A stretch of 64,000 bases of DNA from Streptomyces griseiscabiei (GCF_020010925.1 NZ_JAGJBZ010000003.1:682001-746000); one strand, 5' to 3'; shown: positions 1-10,310, counted from the stretch's first letter. Notes: generated from the letters alone by a model not told the origin. Program-made: numbers and translations.

Positions 1-1488
<1,488 letters not shown>

Positions 1489-1581
1489 CTCAGTTGCTCG
1501 CGTCCACTGTGTTGGTTCTGAAACCACGAACAACCCCATTGCCCTGGTCACGGGTGGTGGTGCGGTTGAGTGTTTCATAGT

Positions 1582-1700
1582 GTTTCGGTGGTCATAGCGT
1601 GAGGGAAACGCCCGGTTACATTCCGAACCCGGAAGCTAAGCCTTACGGCGCCGATGGTACTGCAGGGGGGACCCTGTGGGAGAGTAGGACGCCGCCGAAC
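1582..1700 (+). rRNA. 5S ribosomal RNA
   Basis: Complete 5S rRNA of streptomycete type, about 119 nt. The 5' strand (TTCGGTGG) pairs with the 3' end (CCGCCGAA), and the internal loops CATTCCGAACCCGGAAG and GATGGTACTGCAGGGGG are present. It lies about 90 bases after the 23S 3' end and is followed directly by a factor-independent terminator, so it closes the rRNA operon. The exact termini are set by the closing stem and could shift by one or two bases. Confidence 0.95.
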
Positions 1701-1710
1701 AAATATTGGG

Positions 1711-1742
1711 AAAGGCCCACACCTTATGGTGTGGGCCTTTCT
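1711..1742 (+). terminator. rRNA operon terminator
   Basis: Perfect inverted repeat AAAGGCCCACACC / GGTGTGGGCCTTT around a TTAT loop, followed by a short T/C run, immediately after 5S rRNA. This is an intrinsic terminator for the rrn operon. Confidence 0.9.
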
Positions 1743-1772
1743 GCATTTCCGGAGTGTGTTTAGGGTCGAGTC

Positions 1773-2417
1773 ATGCGCTACGACCTCGTGATCTTCGACA
1801 ATGACGGTGTCCTCGTCGACAGCGAGCCGATCTCCAACCGGCTCCTCGCCGCGTATCTCACCGAACTCGGGCACCCGACCTCGTACGAGGACTCGATCCG
1901 GGACTACATGGGGTCGGCCATGCACCGGGTGCACGAGCTGGTGCGGGAGCGGACCGGCCAGGCGCTGCCCGTGGACTTCGACGACGTCTTCCACCAGCGC
2001 GTCTTCGCCGCGTTCGAGCGGGAGTTGGAGCCCGTGCCCGGAGTGGTCCCGGTCCTGGAGAAGCTGGTCGCGGACGAGGTGCCGTACTGCGTGGCCTCGT
2101 CCGGGAGCCATGAGCGGATCCGGGTGGGACATCGCAAGACCGGGCTCGACCGGTGGTTCGGGGACGGGCTCGTGTTCAGCTCGCAGGATGTGGGGCGGGG
2201 GAAGCCGGCGCCGGACCTCTTCCTGTACGCGGCCGAGCGGATGGGCGTCGCGCCGGAGAAGTGTGTCGTCGTCGAGGACAGTCCCCTCGGTGTGCGGGCC
2301 GGGCTCGCCGCCGGGATGGAGGTGTACGGGTTCACGGCGATGACGTCCGCCGGGAAGCTGCCCGGAGCCAGGGGGTACTTTTCGGACATGGGGGAGCTGC
2401 TCGGCCTGCTCGGCTGA
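1773..2417 (+). CDS. HAD-superfamily hydrolase (subfamily IA, phosphatase / phosphoglucomutase-like)
   Basis: A 214-residue cytosolic phosphohydrolase. Motif I reads FDNDGVLVDSE, with the nucleophile Asp9 and general acid Asp11. A helical cap follows, then the motif II Ser in VASSGS near residue 110, the motif III Lys, and motif IV in VVEDSPLGVRAG, which supplies the Mg-binding acids. The length and the cap position after motif I fit subfamily IA enzymes such as phosphoglycolate phosphatase or beta-phosphoglucomutase; the substrate cannot be read from sequence. It is the first protein gene after the rRNA operon and is followed after 77 bases by an MFS transporter on the same strand. Confidence 0.85.
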   Translation: MRYDLVIFDNDGVLVDSEPISNRLLAAYLTELGHPTSYEDSIRDYMGSAMHRVHELVRERTGQALPVDFDDVFHQRVFAAFERELEPVPGVVPVLEKLVADEVPYCVASSGSHERIRVGHRKTGLDRWFGDGLVFSSQDVGRGKPAPDLFLYAAERMGVAPEKCVVVEDSPLGVRAGLAAGMEVYGFTAMTSAGKLPGARGYFSDMGELLGLLG

Positions 2418-2494
2418 GGCTGCCCGACCGGCTTAGTTGAGCAGTATTCAACTTCCTCTACCCATGGGTAGGTCGCGCCCCCTACTGTGCCGCC

Positions 2495-3724
2495 ATGACA
2501 GATGTGCTGCGGCGCGGTAGGGCCGCGTTGGCGTTCAGCTTCTTCGCTCAGGGTGTCGCCTTCGCGCTGCTCGTGACGCGGATTCCGGCCATTCAGGACC
2601 GGTACGGAGTCTCCGACGGGTTGCTGCCTCTCTTCCTCGCCGCCGTGCCGATCCTCGCCGGGGTCGGCAGCGTCTGCACCGAGCACCTCGTGAAGAAGGT
2701 GCCGCCGAGCCTGGTGCTGCGGTGCTCCCAGCCCGTCGTGCTCCTGGCGCTGCTCGGCGTGGGCGCCGGTGACGACTTGGTCGTGCTCGGCATATCGAAC
2801 GCGGCCTTCGGGCTGGCGGTCGGGGCGCTGGACGCGTCGATGAACATGCTCGGGGTGAGCCTGCAGCGGGCGTACGGGCGGAGCATCATGCTCGGCTTCC
2901 ACGCCGTGTTCAGCCTGGGCGGGATAGTCGGGGCCTCGCTGGCGTGGGTCGGGGCGCACTGGGAGCTGTCACTGCTCGTCTCGTATCTGCCGGTGGTGGC
3001 CGTCCTGTTGCCCGCCGCGCTGGTGGGGAGCCGGTGGTACGTCGACGCGAGGCCCGTCGAGGAGAAGGCGGAGAACGATGCCCCGTCGGGCGCGGGTACC
3101 GGTGGGGCCGTCGCCTTCAGGATGATGCTGCCGCTCTGTCTGGTGATGTGCTTCGCGTACATCGGGGACTCGACCGTCTCCAACTGGAGCGCCAAGTATC
3201 TGCAGGACGTGCTCGGGAGCAGTGAGCAGCTGGCGACCGTGCCCTACAACGTCTATATGGTCACCACGCTGATCGGGCGGTCGATCGGGGACTTCGGGGT
3301 GCGGAGGTTCGGGGCCGCGGCCGTCGTACGGGCCGGGGCCGTGGTGGCGGCCGTCGGGTTCGCGGTGGTCGCCGGGGCGCCGGGGGCCTGGGTGGGGATG
3401 CTCGGGTTCACGCTGCTGGGGCTCGGGCTGTGTGTGCTGGTGCCGCAGACGTTCGCGGCGGCCGGGCGGCTGTTCCCGGGGGCTTCGGACGCGGCCGTCG
3501 CCCGGCTGAACATCTTCAACTATGTCGGCTTCTTGATCGGTTCTCCGTTGGTGGGGGCTCTGGGCGACCTCTGGAGCTACCGCGGGGCGATGCTCGTACC
3601 GATGGTGTTGGTGCTGGTGACGTTGGTGTACGCCCGGTCGTTCGAGACTCAACCGGACCGATACGGTGGCGGGCATGAGCGGCCGCGCACAGCTGATGTG
3701 GGACGAGGCAGTAACGGGCTATGA
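2495..3724 (+). CDS. MFS transporter
   Basis: A 409-residue integral membrane protein with about 12 hydrophobic segments. A first helix near residues 10-30 leads into a short loop, and a central charged loop (about residues 180-205) divides the two six-helix halves. This is the layout of a major facilitator secondary transporter. It resembles the bacterial Fuc/YbjJ-like branch but has no decisive substrate motif. The start ATG at 2495 follows a short gap after the HAD gene. The 3' end overlaps the start region of acuC by 50 bases, so the two are likely co-transcribed and translationally coupled. Confidence 0.85.
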   Translation: MTDVLRRGRAALAFSFFAQGVAFALLVTRIPAIQDRYGVSDGLLPLFLAAVPILAGVGSVCTEHLVKKVPPSLVLRCSQPVVLLALLGVGAGDDLVVLGISNAAFGLAVGALDASMNMLGVSLQRAYGRSIMLGFHAVFSLGGIVGASLAWVGAHWELSLLVSYLPVVAVLLPAALVGSRWYVDARPVEEKAENDAPSGAGTGGAVAFRMMLPLCLVMCFAYIGDSTVSNWSAKYLQDVLGSSEQLATVPYNVYMVTTLIGRSIGDFGVRRFGAAAVVRAGAVVAAVGFAVVAGAPGAWVGMLGFTLLGLGLCVLVPQTFAAAGRLFPGASDAAVARLNIFNYVGFLIGSPLVGALGDLWSYRGAMLVPMVLVLVTLVYARSFETQPDRYGGGHERPRTADVGRGSNGL

Positions 3725-4850
3725 CTTCGGGCCGGACCATCCGATGGATCCGGTCCGGCTGGCGTTGACCCGAAGTCTGGTGACCGCCTTCGGGCTCGAC
3801 CGGGAGATGGACGTCGTCTCGGCGAAGCCGGCGGGGGAGTCGACCCTGCGGCTGGTGCATCGCGAGGACTATGTGGCGGCGGTCAAGGCCGCGTCGGCCG
3901 ATCCCCGAGGGGCGGACACGGCGTACGGGCTGGGGACCATGGACGATCCGGCCTTCGCCGGGATGCACGAGGTGTCCGCGCTGATCGCCGGGCAGTCGGT
4001 GGGCGCGGCGGAGGCCGTGTGGCGCGGGGACGCGCTGCACGCGGTGAACTTCGCGGGCGGGCTGCACCACGCGATGCCCGGGGGTGCCTCGGGGTTCTGC
4101 ATCTACAACGACGCTTCGATCGCCATCGCCCGGCTGCTGGAGCTGGGCGCCGAGCGGGTCGCGTACGTGGATGTGGACGTGCATCACGGGGACGGGGTGC
4201 AGGCGGCGTTCTGGGAGGACCCGCGGGTACTGACGATCTCCCTGCACGAACATCCCCGGACGCTGTTCCCGCAGACCGGGTGGCCGGAGGAGACGGGGGC
4301 CCCGTCCGGTGCGGAGGGGTCGGCCGTGAATGTGGCCCTGCCTGCCGGGACGGGGGACGCGGGGTGGTTGCGGGCGTTCCACGCGGTGGTGCCGGAGCTG
4401 CTCGCCGAGTTCCGGCCGCAGGTGCTGGTGACCCAGCACGGGGCCGATACGCACTTCGAGGATCCGCTGGCGCATCTGGCGGTGTCGCTGGACGCGCAGC
4501 GGGCCGTGCAGGTGGCTCTGCACGAGCTGGCGCACGAGTACGCGGACGGGCGGTGGGTCGCGCTCGGTGGCGGTGGGTACGCGGTGGTGGAGGTCGTGCC
4601 GCGGTCGTGGACGCATCTGGTGGCGATCGCGGCGGGGCGGGAGATCGCGCCGGAGGCGGTGGTTCCCGAGGAGTGGCGGCAGCAGGTGTTCGCTCGTACG
4701 CGGCAGTTGGCGCCGGCGCGGATGACCGATGGGCGGTGGCCGGTGGGGTGGGCCGACTGGGAGGCGGGGTACGACCCCGCGGATCGGTTGGATCAGGCGG
4801 TGCTCGCCGCGCGTAAGGCCGTGTTTCCGTTGCGGGGGTTGTTGGCCTAG
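3675..4850 (+). CDS. acuC: AcuC-type deacetylase (class I/II histone deacetylase fold)
   Basis: A 391-residue zinc-dependent amidohydrolase of the arginase/deacetylase fold. In acetoin utilisation AcuC removes acetyl groups from protein lysines such as acetyl-CoA synthetase. Zn and catalytic motifs are intact: a His pair in GGLHHAMPGGASGFC, the VDVDVHHGDGVQ metal-binding loop, QHGADTHFEDPLAHL, and the Gly-rich GGGGYAV with the transition-state Tyr. I prefer the ATG at 3675 (Met-Ser-Gly-Arg) over an in-frame GTG at 3666. It overlaps the end of the MFS gene. No acetoin dehydrogenase genes are in the window, so a general deacetylase role is as likely as acetoin catabolism. Confidence 0.9.
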   Translation: MSGRAQLMWDEAVTGYDFGPDHPMDPVRLALTRSLVTAFGLDREMDVVSAKPAGESTLRLVHREDYVAAVKAASADPRGADTAYGLGTMDDPAFAGMHEVSALIAGQSVGAAEAVWRGDALHAVNFAGGLHHAMPGGASGFCIYNDASIAIARLLELGAERVAYVDVDVHHGDGVQAAFWEDPRVLTISLHEHPRTLFPQTGWPEETGAPSGAEGSAVNVALPAGTGDAGWLRAFHAVVPELLAEFRPQVLVTQHGADTHFEDPLAHLAVSLDAQRAVQVALHELAHEYADGRWVALGGGGYAVVEVVPRSWTHLVAIAAGREIAPEAVVPEEWRQQVFARTRQLAPARMTDGRWPVGWADWEAGYDPADRLDQAVLAARKAVFPLRGLLA

Positions 4851-4983
4851 GGGCCCTGGGAGTTCTCCCGGGTTTTCTCGCCCCCGCCGTCCCTACCCGT
4901 CCCATCCTCCAGGGGCTGCGTGCCCCTTCGACCCCCGTCCTCGGCTTCCGTCAAAGATTCGGGGCTCTGCCCCGGACCCCGTT

Positions 4984-5004
4984 CGCGCAGTTCCCCGCGC
5001 CCCC
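4984..5004 (+). repeat. Dispersed repeat, copy A (single arm)
   Basis: The sequence contains the core CGCAGTTCCCCGCGCCCC, preceded by the GGGGCTCTGCCCCGGACCCC context common beside this element in Streptomyces. It lies in the 217-base gap between acuC and the next gene. Related copies are at 27,105, 32,311-32,466, 44,166 and 54,031-54,167. Only one arm is present here. Confidence 0.7.
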
Positions 5005-5067
5005 AAAAGACAAGGTGCTAGGCCAACTGTGTGGTGGGCCGGGGTTTTCCCGGTGGGGGGATCGGGT

Positions 5068-5901
5068 GTGCGTCAGCATCGGGGGGTGGTGAGTGGTGGG
5101 GTGTTGCGGGAGCATCTGGTGGCTTCCGGGCTGGCGGGGAGGGTGGCCACCGGCCGGGAGACGAGTCTGCGGAGTTATCGGTTGTTCGCGGCTCGGGACC
5201 CTCGGTTTCTGATCGGGATTGATCCGGAGATGCCCTGGCGGCAGCGGGATGTGCTCGGATTGATGGCGGAGAAGTGTGGGGTTTCGGCCGATCCGCGGTG
5301 CGCGTCAGGGCAGGATGTGATTGATCCGGAGCTGACGATGCGGGCCCTGGACCGGTTCGCGGAACGGGTCGGGGCCGTCGCTCACCGTGGTGGCCGGGTG
5401 CTCCTCGGGACCGGGCATCCGCACCGGCTGATCGGCTTCTACGGCGCGTTGGCGGACGCTTTGTCGTCGGCGGGGTGTGAGGTTCTCACCCCTGCGACGG
5501 GTAGACGTGTCGACATAACGACCCGGTTCGGTCTACGCACGTACAACCTTGACTACGTACGGGGTGTCGCTCTCGTCCGCGAGGCGACCTCTCTTCACTC
5601 CGGTTGTGCGACCGGCGTGCACACGCATTCACCGCTGCCGGTTCGGACGGTTCTGGCGGCCGCCGCGGAGGCCGGCGGGCCGCTCCCGGAACTCGTGGTG
5701 GGAGACCATGGCTGGGTCTGCGGGGCAGGTCAGCTGGGGTTCGAGGCCATCGGGCTCGCCGATACGGACGATCCCGCGCTCTTCGTGGGGGAGGCGGAGG
5801 GGCGGGTGTCCGTCGTCGTTCCACTTGATGACGGTGTGCGGTCTGATTACTACCGACCGCTGACCCGCTACGTACTCAATCGGGCGTGTCTGTCACAGTA
5901 G
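5068..5901 (+). CDS. Conserved actinobacterial protein, usually labelled phosphatase
   Basis: A 277-residue soluble protein of a family that sits beside bdtA in streptomycetes and is often named phosphatase without proof. Visible features are an N-terminal helical part, RDPRFLIGIDPE, ALMAEKCGV, LLGTGHPHRL (His-rich loop near residue 115), SGCATGVHTHSPLPVR and ELVVGDHGWVCGAGQLG, with a final Gly/Asp-rich VGEAEGRVSVVVPLDD. The conserved His and Asp clusters suggest a metal site. Several GTG codons could start it: 5068 is chosen, and 5086 or 5089 are alternatives. The upstream gap carries a dispersed repeat, so it is probably transcribed separately from acuC. Confidence 0.6.
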   Translation: MRQHRGVVSGGVLREHLVASGLAGRVATGRETSLRSYRLFAARDPRFLIGIDPEMPWRQRDVLGLMAEKCGVSADPRCASGQDVIDPELTMRALDRFAERVGAVAHRGGRVLLGTGHPHRLIGFYGALADALSSAGCEVLTPATGRRVDITTRFGLRTYNLDYVRGVALVREATSLHSGCATGVHTHSPLPVRTVLAAAAEAGGPLPELVVGDHGWVCGAGQLGFEAIGLADTDDPALFVGEAEGRVSVVVPLDDGVRSDYYRPLTRYVLNRACLSQ

Positions 5902-5955
5902 GGCGCCGATGGCATCCCCTCTTCCCCACTCGCATCACCCGCCCCTACATTGGGG

Positions 5956-5983
5956 AGTGAGCACGCAACGACGAAGAGTCACC
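5956..5983. promoter_or_regulatory. Possible BldD operator upstream of bdtA
   Basis: AGTGA at 5956-5960 and TCACC at 5979-5983 form an inverted pair with an 18-base spacer. This fits the early BldD consensus AGTgA(n)mTCACc and lies 50-75 bases upstream of bdtA, a gene named as a BldD target. Half-sites this short occur by chance, so the call is tentative. Confidence 0.35.
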
Positions 5984-6030
5984 GGAAGGGGAAGCCGGTG
6001 GCCGTCGAGTGCGGAAGGTTCAGGTGTGTC

Positions 6031-6243
6031 ATGGCTGCTGCTGGCGAGAGGCCTCTGAACGAGGTCGCGTTCCTGACCGTGGCGGAAGTCGCCGCGGTGA
6101 TGCGAGTGTCGAAGATGACCGTGTACCGCTTGGTGCACAGCGGTCATCTGCCGGCGATCCGGGTGGGCAGGTCCTTCCGGGTGCCGGAGCAAGCGGTACA
6201 CGAGTACCTCCGCGAGAGTTATGTGGGGGTGGAGACGGCCTGA
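6031..6243 (+). CDS. bdtA: BdtA-like MerR/excisionase-type DNA-binding protein
   Basis: A 70-residue helix-turn-helix protein. Residues about 13-62 form one excisionase/MerR-like HTH: FLTVAEVAAVMRVSKMTVYR, then LVHSGHLPAIRVGRSFRVPEQAV and a short terminal helix. Small proteins of this type bind DNA directly, as BldC does. Its position before bS22 matches SCO3328, bdtA (BldD target A), of S. coelicolor. The ATG at 6031 is used although the frame is open to 5950, because the upstream residues do not resemble the family. A possible BldD site lies just upstream. No ligand domain is present. Confidence 0.82.
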   Translation: MAAAGERPLNEVAFLTVAEVAAVMRVSKMTVYRLVHSGHLPAIRVGRSFRVPEQAVHEYLRESYVGVETA

Positions 6244-6409
6244 CGGCCACCGGGATCGAGGGGCTCCCGGAGGCCCTGCGGGCTTCCGGGATACCCCCGC
6301 TCCCCCTCGATTACGACCTCAGCGCTCGGACGGGTAGGCTAGCCCCTCGTAGGTCGTATGGGCCCATGGCGCCCAAACGCCGAGTGATGAGAAGTGAGCG
6401 AGGGTAGTC

Positions 6410-6508
6410 GTGGGCTCTGTTATCAAGAAGCGGCGCAAGCGGATGGCTAAGAAGAAGCACCGCAAGCTGCTCAAGCGCACCCGCGTTCAGCGTCGCAACA
6501 AGAAGTAA
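6410..6508 (+). CDS. 30S ribosomal protein bS22 (AURKAIP1/COX24-domain peptide)
   Basis: A 32-residue, extremely basic peptide rich in Lys and Arg ([19 protein letters not shown], then [10 protein letters not shown]), identical in style to the actinobacterial small-subunit protein bS22. It is too short for ordinary gene callers. The GTG start is supported by GAGGG at 6400-6404. It sits 166 bases after bdtA, the same pairing seen in other streptomycetes. In mycobacteria the equivalent protein binds rRNA near the decoding region and an inter-subunit bridge. Confidence 0.93.
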   Translation: MGSVIKKRRKRMAKKKHRKLLKRTRVQRRNKK

Positions 6509-6608
6509 GGCGGCCCGGCCCCGAATTGCGGGGTCATGGCCGGCCCCCCTCGCGTAAGGGGGTCGTACGCCTTGCTTTCTTGCGCGAGCGCTGTTGAGAG
6601 CGCGTTCT

Positions 6609-6640
6609 GCGACCCCTCACCGAATACGGTGGGGGGTCGC
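6609..6640 (+). terminator. Hairpin downstream of bS22
   Basis: GCGACCCCTCACC and GGTGGGGGGTCGC form a 13-base stem with one mismatch around GAATAC, followed by GGTGTTTT. It lies about 100 bases after the bS22 stop and plausibly ends the bdtA-bS22 transcript. Confidence 0.6.
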
Positions 6641-6838
6641 GGTGTTTTCGCCGGTCGCCCGCGGTGGCCGCCGCAGTGACCGCAGTCGCATGCATTCGCC
6701 GTCATTCACGGGGTCGCGGTCACCACAGCGCAACATCCAACCGCTAACGTGGCCGCACACGGGGAACACGGGGAACGCGGCAGAGTACGAGCAGAGTTAC
6801 GCCTATATGAGCGGACGTCGGGAAGGAAGGCGCTGATC

Positions 6839-7906
6839 TTGGGGAAGGTCGTGCTCGTCACCGGTGTGGCCCGTCAGCTGGGAGGCCGCTTCGTGCGGCG
6901 GATCCAGCGTGACCCGCAGGTCGACCGGGTCATCGCGGTGGACGCGGTGCCGCCCGGGCACCATCTGGGCGGTGCGGACTTCGTCCAGGCCGACATCCGG
7001 CAGCCCGCCATAGCCCGACTGCTGGCCGAGTACACCGTGGACACCGTGGTGCACATGGACGTCACGGGCACTCCGCTGGGCAGCGGCGGCCGGGCCACGC
7101 TCAAGGAGACCAATGTCATCGGCACCATGCAGCTGCTCGGTGCCTGTCAGAAGTCACCCTTGATCAAACGTCTGGTGGTCAAGTCCAGCACCAACGTCTA
7201 CGGGTCCGCGCCCCGCGACCCGGCCGTGTTCACCGAGACCACCCCGCCCAAGTCGCTGCCCAGCGGCGGCTTCGCCAAGGACACCGTCGAGGTCGAGGGG
7301 TACGTCCGCGGCTTCGCCCGGCGGCGGCCCGATGTGGCCGTCTGCGTGCTGCGGTTCGCGAACATCCTCGGGCCGAGCGCCGATTCGCCGCTCGCGTCGT
7401 ACTTCTCGCTGCCGGTGCTGCCGACCGTGCTGGGCTACGACCCGCGGCTGCAGTTCGTGCACGAGGACGATGTGATCGAGGTGCTGCGGATCGCCTCGCA
7501 CGATCCGGAGCGGGGCACGCTCAACAGCGGCACGTTCAACATCGCGGGCGACGGCGTCCTGCTGCTCTCGCAGTGCGCGCGGCGCCTCGGCCGGCCGACC
7601 GTGCCGCTGCTGATGCCGGCGGTCAACTGGGTCGGCTCCATGGTCCGCACGCTCGGCGTCAGCGACTTCTCGCCGGAGCAGCTGCGGCTGCTGACCCACG
7701 GGCGGGTCGTGTCGACGAACCAGATGCGCGAGACGCTGGGCTACCGCGCCCGTTACACGACCGCGGAGACGTTCGCGGACTTCGCGCGCAGCAGGGGACC
7801 CGGACTGCTGCCCCCGGAGGCCCTCGCCGGGGCCATCGACCGGATCGCCGCCCTGCCCGTGCCCACGCCGGGCGCCGGCCACCCCCCGACGCAGAGCGCC
7901 AACTAG
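6839..7906 (+). CDS. NAD-dependent epimerase/dehydratase (extended SDR)
   Basis: A 355-residue Rossmann protein. The N-terminal nucleotide-binding motif is VVLVTGVARQLGG, followed by an acid at the end of beta-2 (AVDAV) that favours NAD. Later come the HMDVTG strand, the catalytic Ser/Thr in VKSSTNVYG, and an FRANILGP-like substrate loop (RFANILGPS). The normal Tyr-x-x-x-Lys is not clear: the region reads GFAKDTVEVEGYV, so catalysis may be altered. The TTG at 6839 is chosen because GGAAGGAAGG ends 8 bases upstream. It is followed by an acyltransferase after 24 bases, so the pair is one operon, as in other Streptomyces. Confidence 0.8.
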   Translation: MGKVVLVTGVARQLGGRFVRRIQRDPQVDRVIAVDAVPPGHHLGGADFVQADIRQPAIARLLAEYTVDTVVHMDVTGTPLGSGGRATLKETNVIGTMQLLGACQKSPLIKRLVVKSSTNVYGSAPRDPAVFTETTPPKSLPSGGFAKDTVEVEGYVRGFARRRPDVAVCVLRFANILGPSADSPLASYFSLPVLPTVLGYDPRLQFVHEDDVIEVLRIASHDPERGTLNSGTFNIAGDGVLLLSQCARRLGRPTVPLLMPAVNWVGSMVRTLGVSDFSPEQLRLLTHGRVVSTNQMRETLGYRARYTTAETFADFARSRGPGLLPPEALAGAIDRIAALPVPTPGAGHPPTQSAN

Positions 7907-7930
7907 CGTTAACCGAGGAGCGCATCGACG

Positions 7931-9001
7931 ATGGCGGACGCCAAGGTCATTCCGTTCGACGACGACCGGACCCGCGGGGGCGCCGCGCAGCGCCCGCCGC
8001 GCCGCCGGACTCCGGGAAGCCGGCGCAAGGGCGAGAACGGGGTCGTCCGGGAAGCCGGTGAGGTCCAGGCCCTCCCCGGAGTGCCGACCAGCACGGATGA
8101 TGTCCCTGTGACACAGGAGAAGCCGGAGCCGCCTCAGGAGGCCGCCGAGGCACAGGACGGCGGCGCCCTGGAGCGCCGGATCGCGGGCGGTCTGGCGTTT
8201 CTGCGCAAGCGGCTCACCGGAGACTACGAGGTCGACGACTTCGGCTACGACGCCGAGCTCACCGACCAGGTGCTGATGTCCCTGCTGCGGCCGGTGTACG
8301 AGAAGTACTTCCGGGTCGAGGTGAAGGGCATCGAGAACATCCCGACGGACGGTGGCGCGCTGATCGTCGCCAACCACTCGGGGACGCTGCCGATGGACGG
8401 CCTGATGATGCAGGTCGCCGTGCATGACAACCACCCCACCGGGCGGCATCTGCGGCTGCTCGCGGCGGACCTGGTGTTCATGCTGCCGGTGGTCAACGAG
8501 CTGGCCCGCAAGCTCGGCCACACCCTCGCGTGCGCGGAGGACGCCTCACGGCTGCTGCAGCAGGGCGAGCTGGTCGGGGTCATGCCGGAGGGCTTCAAGG
8601 GGCTCGGCAAGCCGTTCGGGGACCGCTACAAGTTGCAGCGGTTCGGGCGGGGCGGTTTCGTCTCCACCGCGCTGCGGGCCGGTACGCCGATCATTCCGTG
8701 CTCGATCGTGGGCGCGGAGGAGATCTATCCGATGATCGGCAACTCCAAGACGCTGGCCCGGCTGCTCGGTTTCCCGTACTTCCCGATCACGCCGACGTTC
8801 CCGTTGCTCGGCCCGCTGGGCGCGGTGCCGCTGCCGACGAAGTGGACGATCCAGTTCGGTGAGCCGATCCCGACGGACGGCTATCCGCCGGAGGCGGCCG
8901 AGGACCCGATGCTGATGTTCAACCTGACCGACCAGGTACGGGAGCAGATCCAGCACACGCTGTACAAGCTGCTGGTGCAGCGGCGCTCGGTGTTCTTCTG
9001 A
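7931..9001 (+). CDS. Lysophospholipid acyltransferase family protein (PlsC-like)
   Basis: A 356-residue membrane-associated acyltransferase. About 80 N-terminal residues are disordered and rich in Arg, Pro and Glu. The PlsC domain follows: block I NHSGTLPMD (the His-x4-Asp catalytic pair, near residue 148), block II-like GHTLACAED, block III MPEGFKGLGKPFG and block IV-like AGTPIIPCSIVG. These enzymes acylate glycerol- or lysophospholipids from acyl-CoA or acyl-ACP at the inner membrane face. It shares an operon with the preceding SDR gene. A strong hairpin follows the stop codon. Confidence 0.85.
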   Translation: MADAKVIPFDDDRTRGGAAQRPPRRRTPGSRRKGENGVVREAGEVQALPGVPTSTDDVPVTQEKPEPPQEAAEAQDGGALERRIAGGLAFLRKRLTGDYEVDDFGYDAELTDQVLMSLLRPVYEKYFRVEVKGIENIPTDGGALIVANHSGTLPMDGLMMQVAVHDNHPTGRHLRLLAADLVFMLPVVNELARKLGHTLACAEDASRLLQQGELVGVMPEGFKGLGKPFGDRYKLQRFGRGGFVSTALRAGTPIIPCSIVGAEEIYPMIGNSKTLARLLGFPYFPITPTFPLLGPLGAVPLPTKWTIQFGEPIPTDGYPPEAAEDPMLMFNLTDQVREQIQHTLYKLLVQRRSVFF

Positions 9002-9018
9002 GCGTCCCGGATCGCGGT

Positions 9019-9065
9019 ACGACGGTGGGGGCGCCCTTCTTGCTGAAGGGCGCCCCCACCGTCGT
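9019..9065. terminator. Bidirectional terminator between convergent genes
   Basis: A perfect 20-bp stem (9019-9038 with 9046-9065) reads ACGACGGTGGGGGCGCCCTT and its complement around a 7-base loop. It separates the acyltransferase from the convergent rsbN and can stop transcription from both sides. Confidence 0.85.
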
Positions 9066-9071
9066 GTCCGG

Positions 9072-10310
9072 CTAGTTGTCGTCGCCGTCGATGCCCAGTC
9101 CGGGGAGGAGGCCCGGGAGGAGGGGCGGGAGGGTGACGTCGGGTTCCTGGGGCGGGGTCGACTTGTCGGAGGGCGGGGAGGAACTGCCGGTGTCGTCCTG
9201 AGGCGGGTCGAGGAGGCCGCCGGTGGTGCCGCCGACGAGCCCTTCGGCGCCGCTCTGCGAGTTCGACGTGGACGGCTTGGGCTTGCCGGTGGTGTCCTGG
9301 CCGCCGGCCGTGGAGCCGCCGGTGGCGCTCGGGGCCGGGCGGCGGCCGGGGTCCGTGGTGCCGGGGGTGCCGGAGCCCGTGGAGCGCTGCTTGCCGTCGC
9401 CGCCCGGGGCGGGGGGCTGCGGCAGGAGCGAGGAGTGCGGGGCGACCTCGTGGTCTATGGCGTCGAAGACCGACGAGACCTGCTGACTCACGTCCCCGAG
9501 CTGTACGGGGAGCCGGTCGCGGAGCGCGCCCCATGCCTCGCGGTGGGACCGGGAGAAGGCGGAGAGGGCCTGGATGGGGCCGAGGGACTCCGGATCTCGC
9601 TCGAAGGCCTCGTGGAGCAGCCGGTGGCCCTCGGAGGCGTCGTGCCGCATCCCACTGAGGGCGCGGCGGATCTCGCCGAGGGACTCGTGGTCCAGCTGTC
9701 CGCCCCGGCCGCGCTCCATGAGGCGGCGGGCCTCGCCGAGGCGGGTGGACGCCTGGTCCAGATAGAGCCGGCCCCGGTCGTCGCTGTCGTCGGCCAGGGT
9801 GAGCTTCACGTCCTCGATGCCGCGCTTGAGGCCGTAGAGCGAGTCACCGGGCAGGGCGTCCGAGCTGGCCGCGGCCACCCCGCCGAACGCGCTCGCGGCC
9901 ACACCGACGCTGAGCCCGCCGGCGGCGAGACCCTTCGTCAGACGGGACCGCGGTCGCAACTTGCCCAGTGGGCTCGCCCGGTGAGCGCCTCGCCCCTTGC
10001 CGGATCGCTGCTCGGGCACCGAAGGGTCCGACGCCTCGCGCCCCGGCAGTGTGCCGTCCCGCAGCATGGCCTCCATCGCGGCCACCAACTGGGCGCGATG
10101 GACGACCTTGACCTCGGGGTCGAGCACTGGCTTGGGCAGCTCGTCGAGACCGGTCGTGAGGGCCAACATGCGGCCCCGCTCGGTCTGTTCCGCTGCCGGG
10201 GCCGGTGCCGATCCCTCGGGCTGCTCGGCCGCCGTGCCCCGGTCGGACAGCTCCTCCAGGGCCTGGGCGAAGGCGTTCGCCCGCCGGTGCGCCGATACGT
10301 TCGCGATCAC
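9072..10310 (-). CDS. rsbN: RsbN, anti-sigma factor for BldN (DUF5667 membrane protein)
   Basis: A 412-residue protein of one predicted membrane span. The N-terminal cytoplasmic part (about 1-120) would bind sigma BldN. A hydrophobic span LAAGGLSVGVAASAFGGVAA follows near residue 145. After it comes an extracytoplasmic DUF5667-type helical region (SLYGLKRGIEDVKLTLADDS onward) and a Pro/Ser/Gly-rich tail. Its place next to bldN matches the RsbN anti-sigma of S. venezuelae. I prefer the GTG at 10310 because AGGAGG ends 8 bases upstream; an in-frame GTG at 10319 would touch that sequence. A sigma-BldN-like promoter lies about 130 bases upstream, which implies feedback. Confidence 0.85.
   Translation of the reverse strand: MIANVSAHRRANAFAQALEELSDRGTAAEQPEGSAPAPAAEQTERGRMLALTTGLDELPKPVLDPEVKVVHRAQLVAAMEAMLRDGTLPGREASDPSVPEQRSGKGRGAHRASPLGKLRPRSRLTKGLAAGGLSVGVAASAFGGVAAASSDALPGDSLYGLKRGIEDVKLTLADDSDDRGRLYLDQASTRLGEARRLMERGRGGQLDHESLGEIRRALSGMRHDASEGHRLLHEAFERDPESLGPIQALSAFSRSHREAWGALRDRLPVQLGDVSQQVSSVFDAIDHEVAPHSSLLPQPPAPGGDGKQRSTGSGTPGTTDPGRRPAPSATGGSTAGGQDTTGKPKPSTSNSQSGAEGLVGGTTGGLLDPPQDDTGSSSPPSDKSTPPQEPDVTLPPLLPGLLPGLGIDGDDN

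Noticed and set aside
6749..6838. Upstream extension of the epimerase frame
   Set aside because: The added residues are low-complexity and do not resemble the family, while the TTG at 6839 has a strong ribosome binding site and begins the nucleotide-binding strand.
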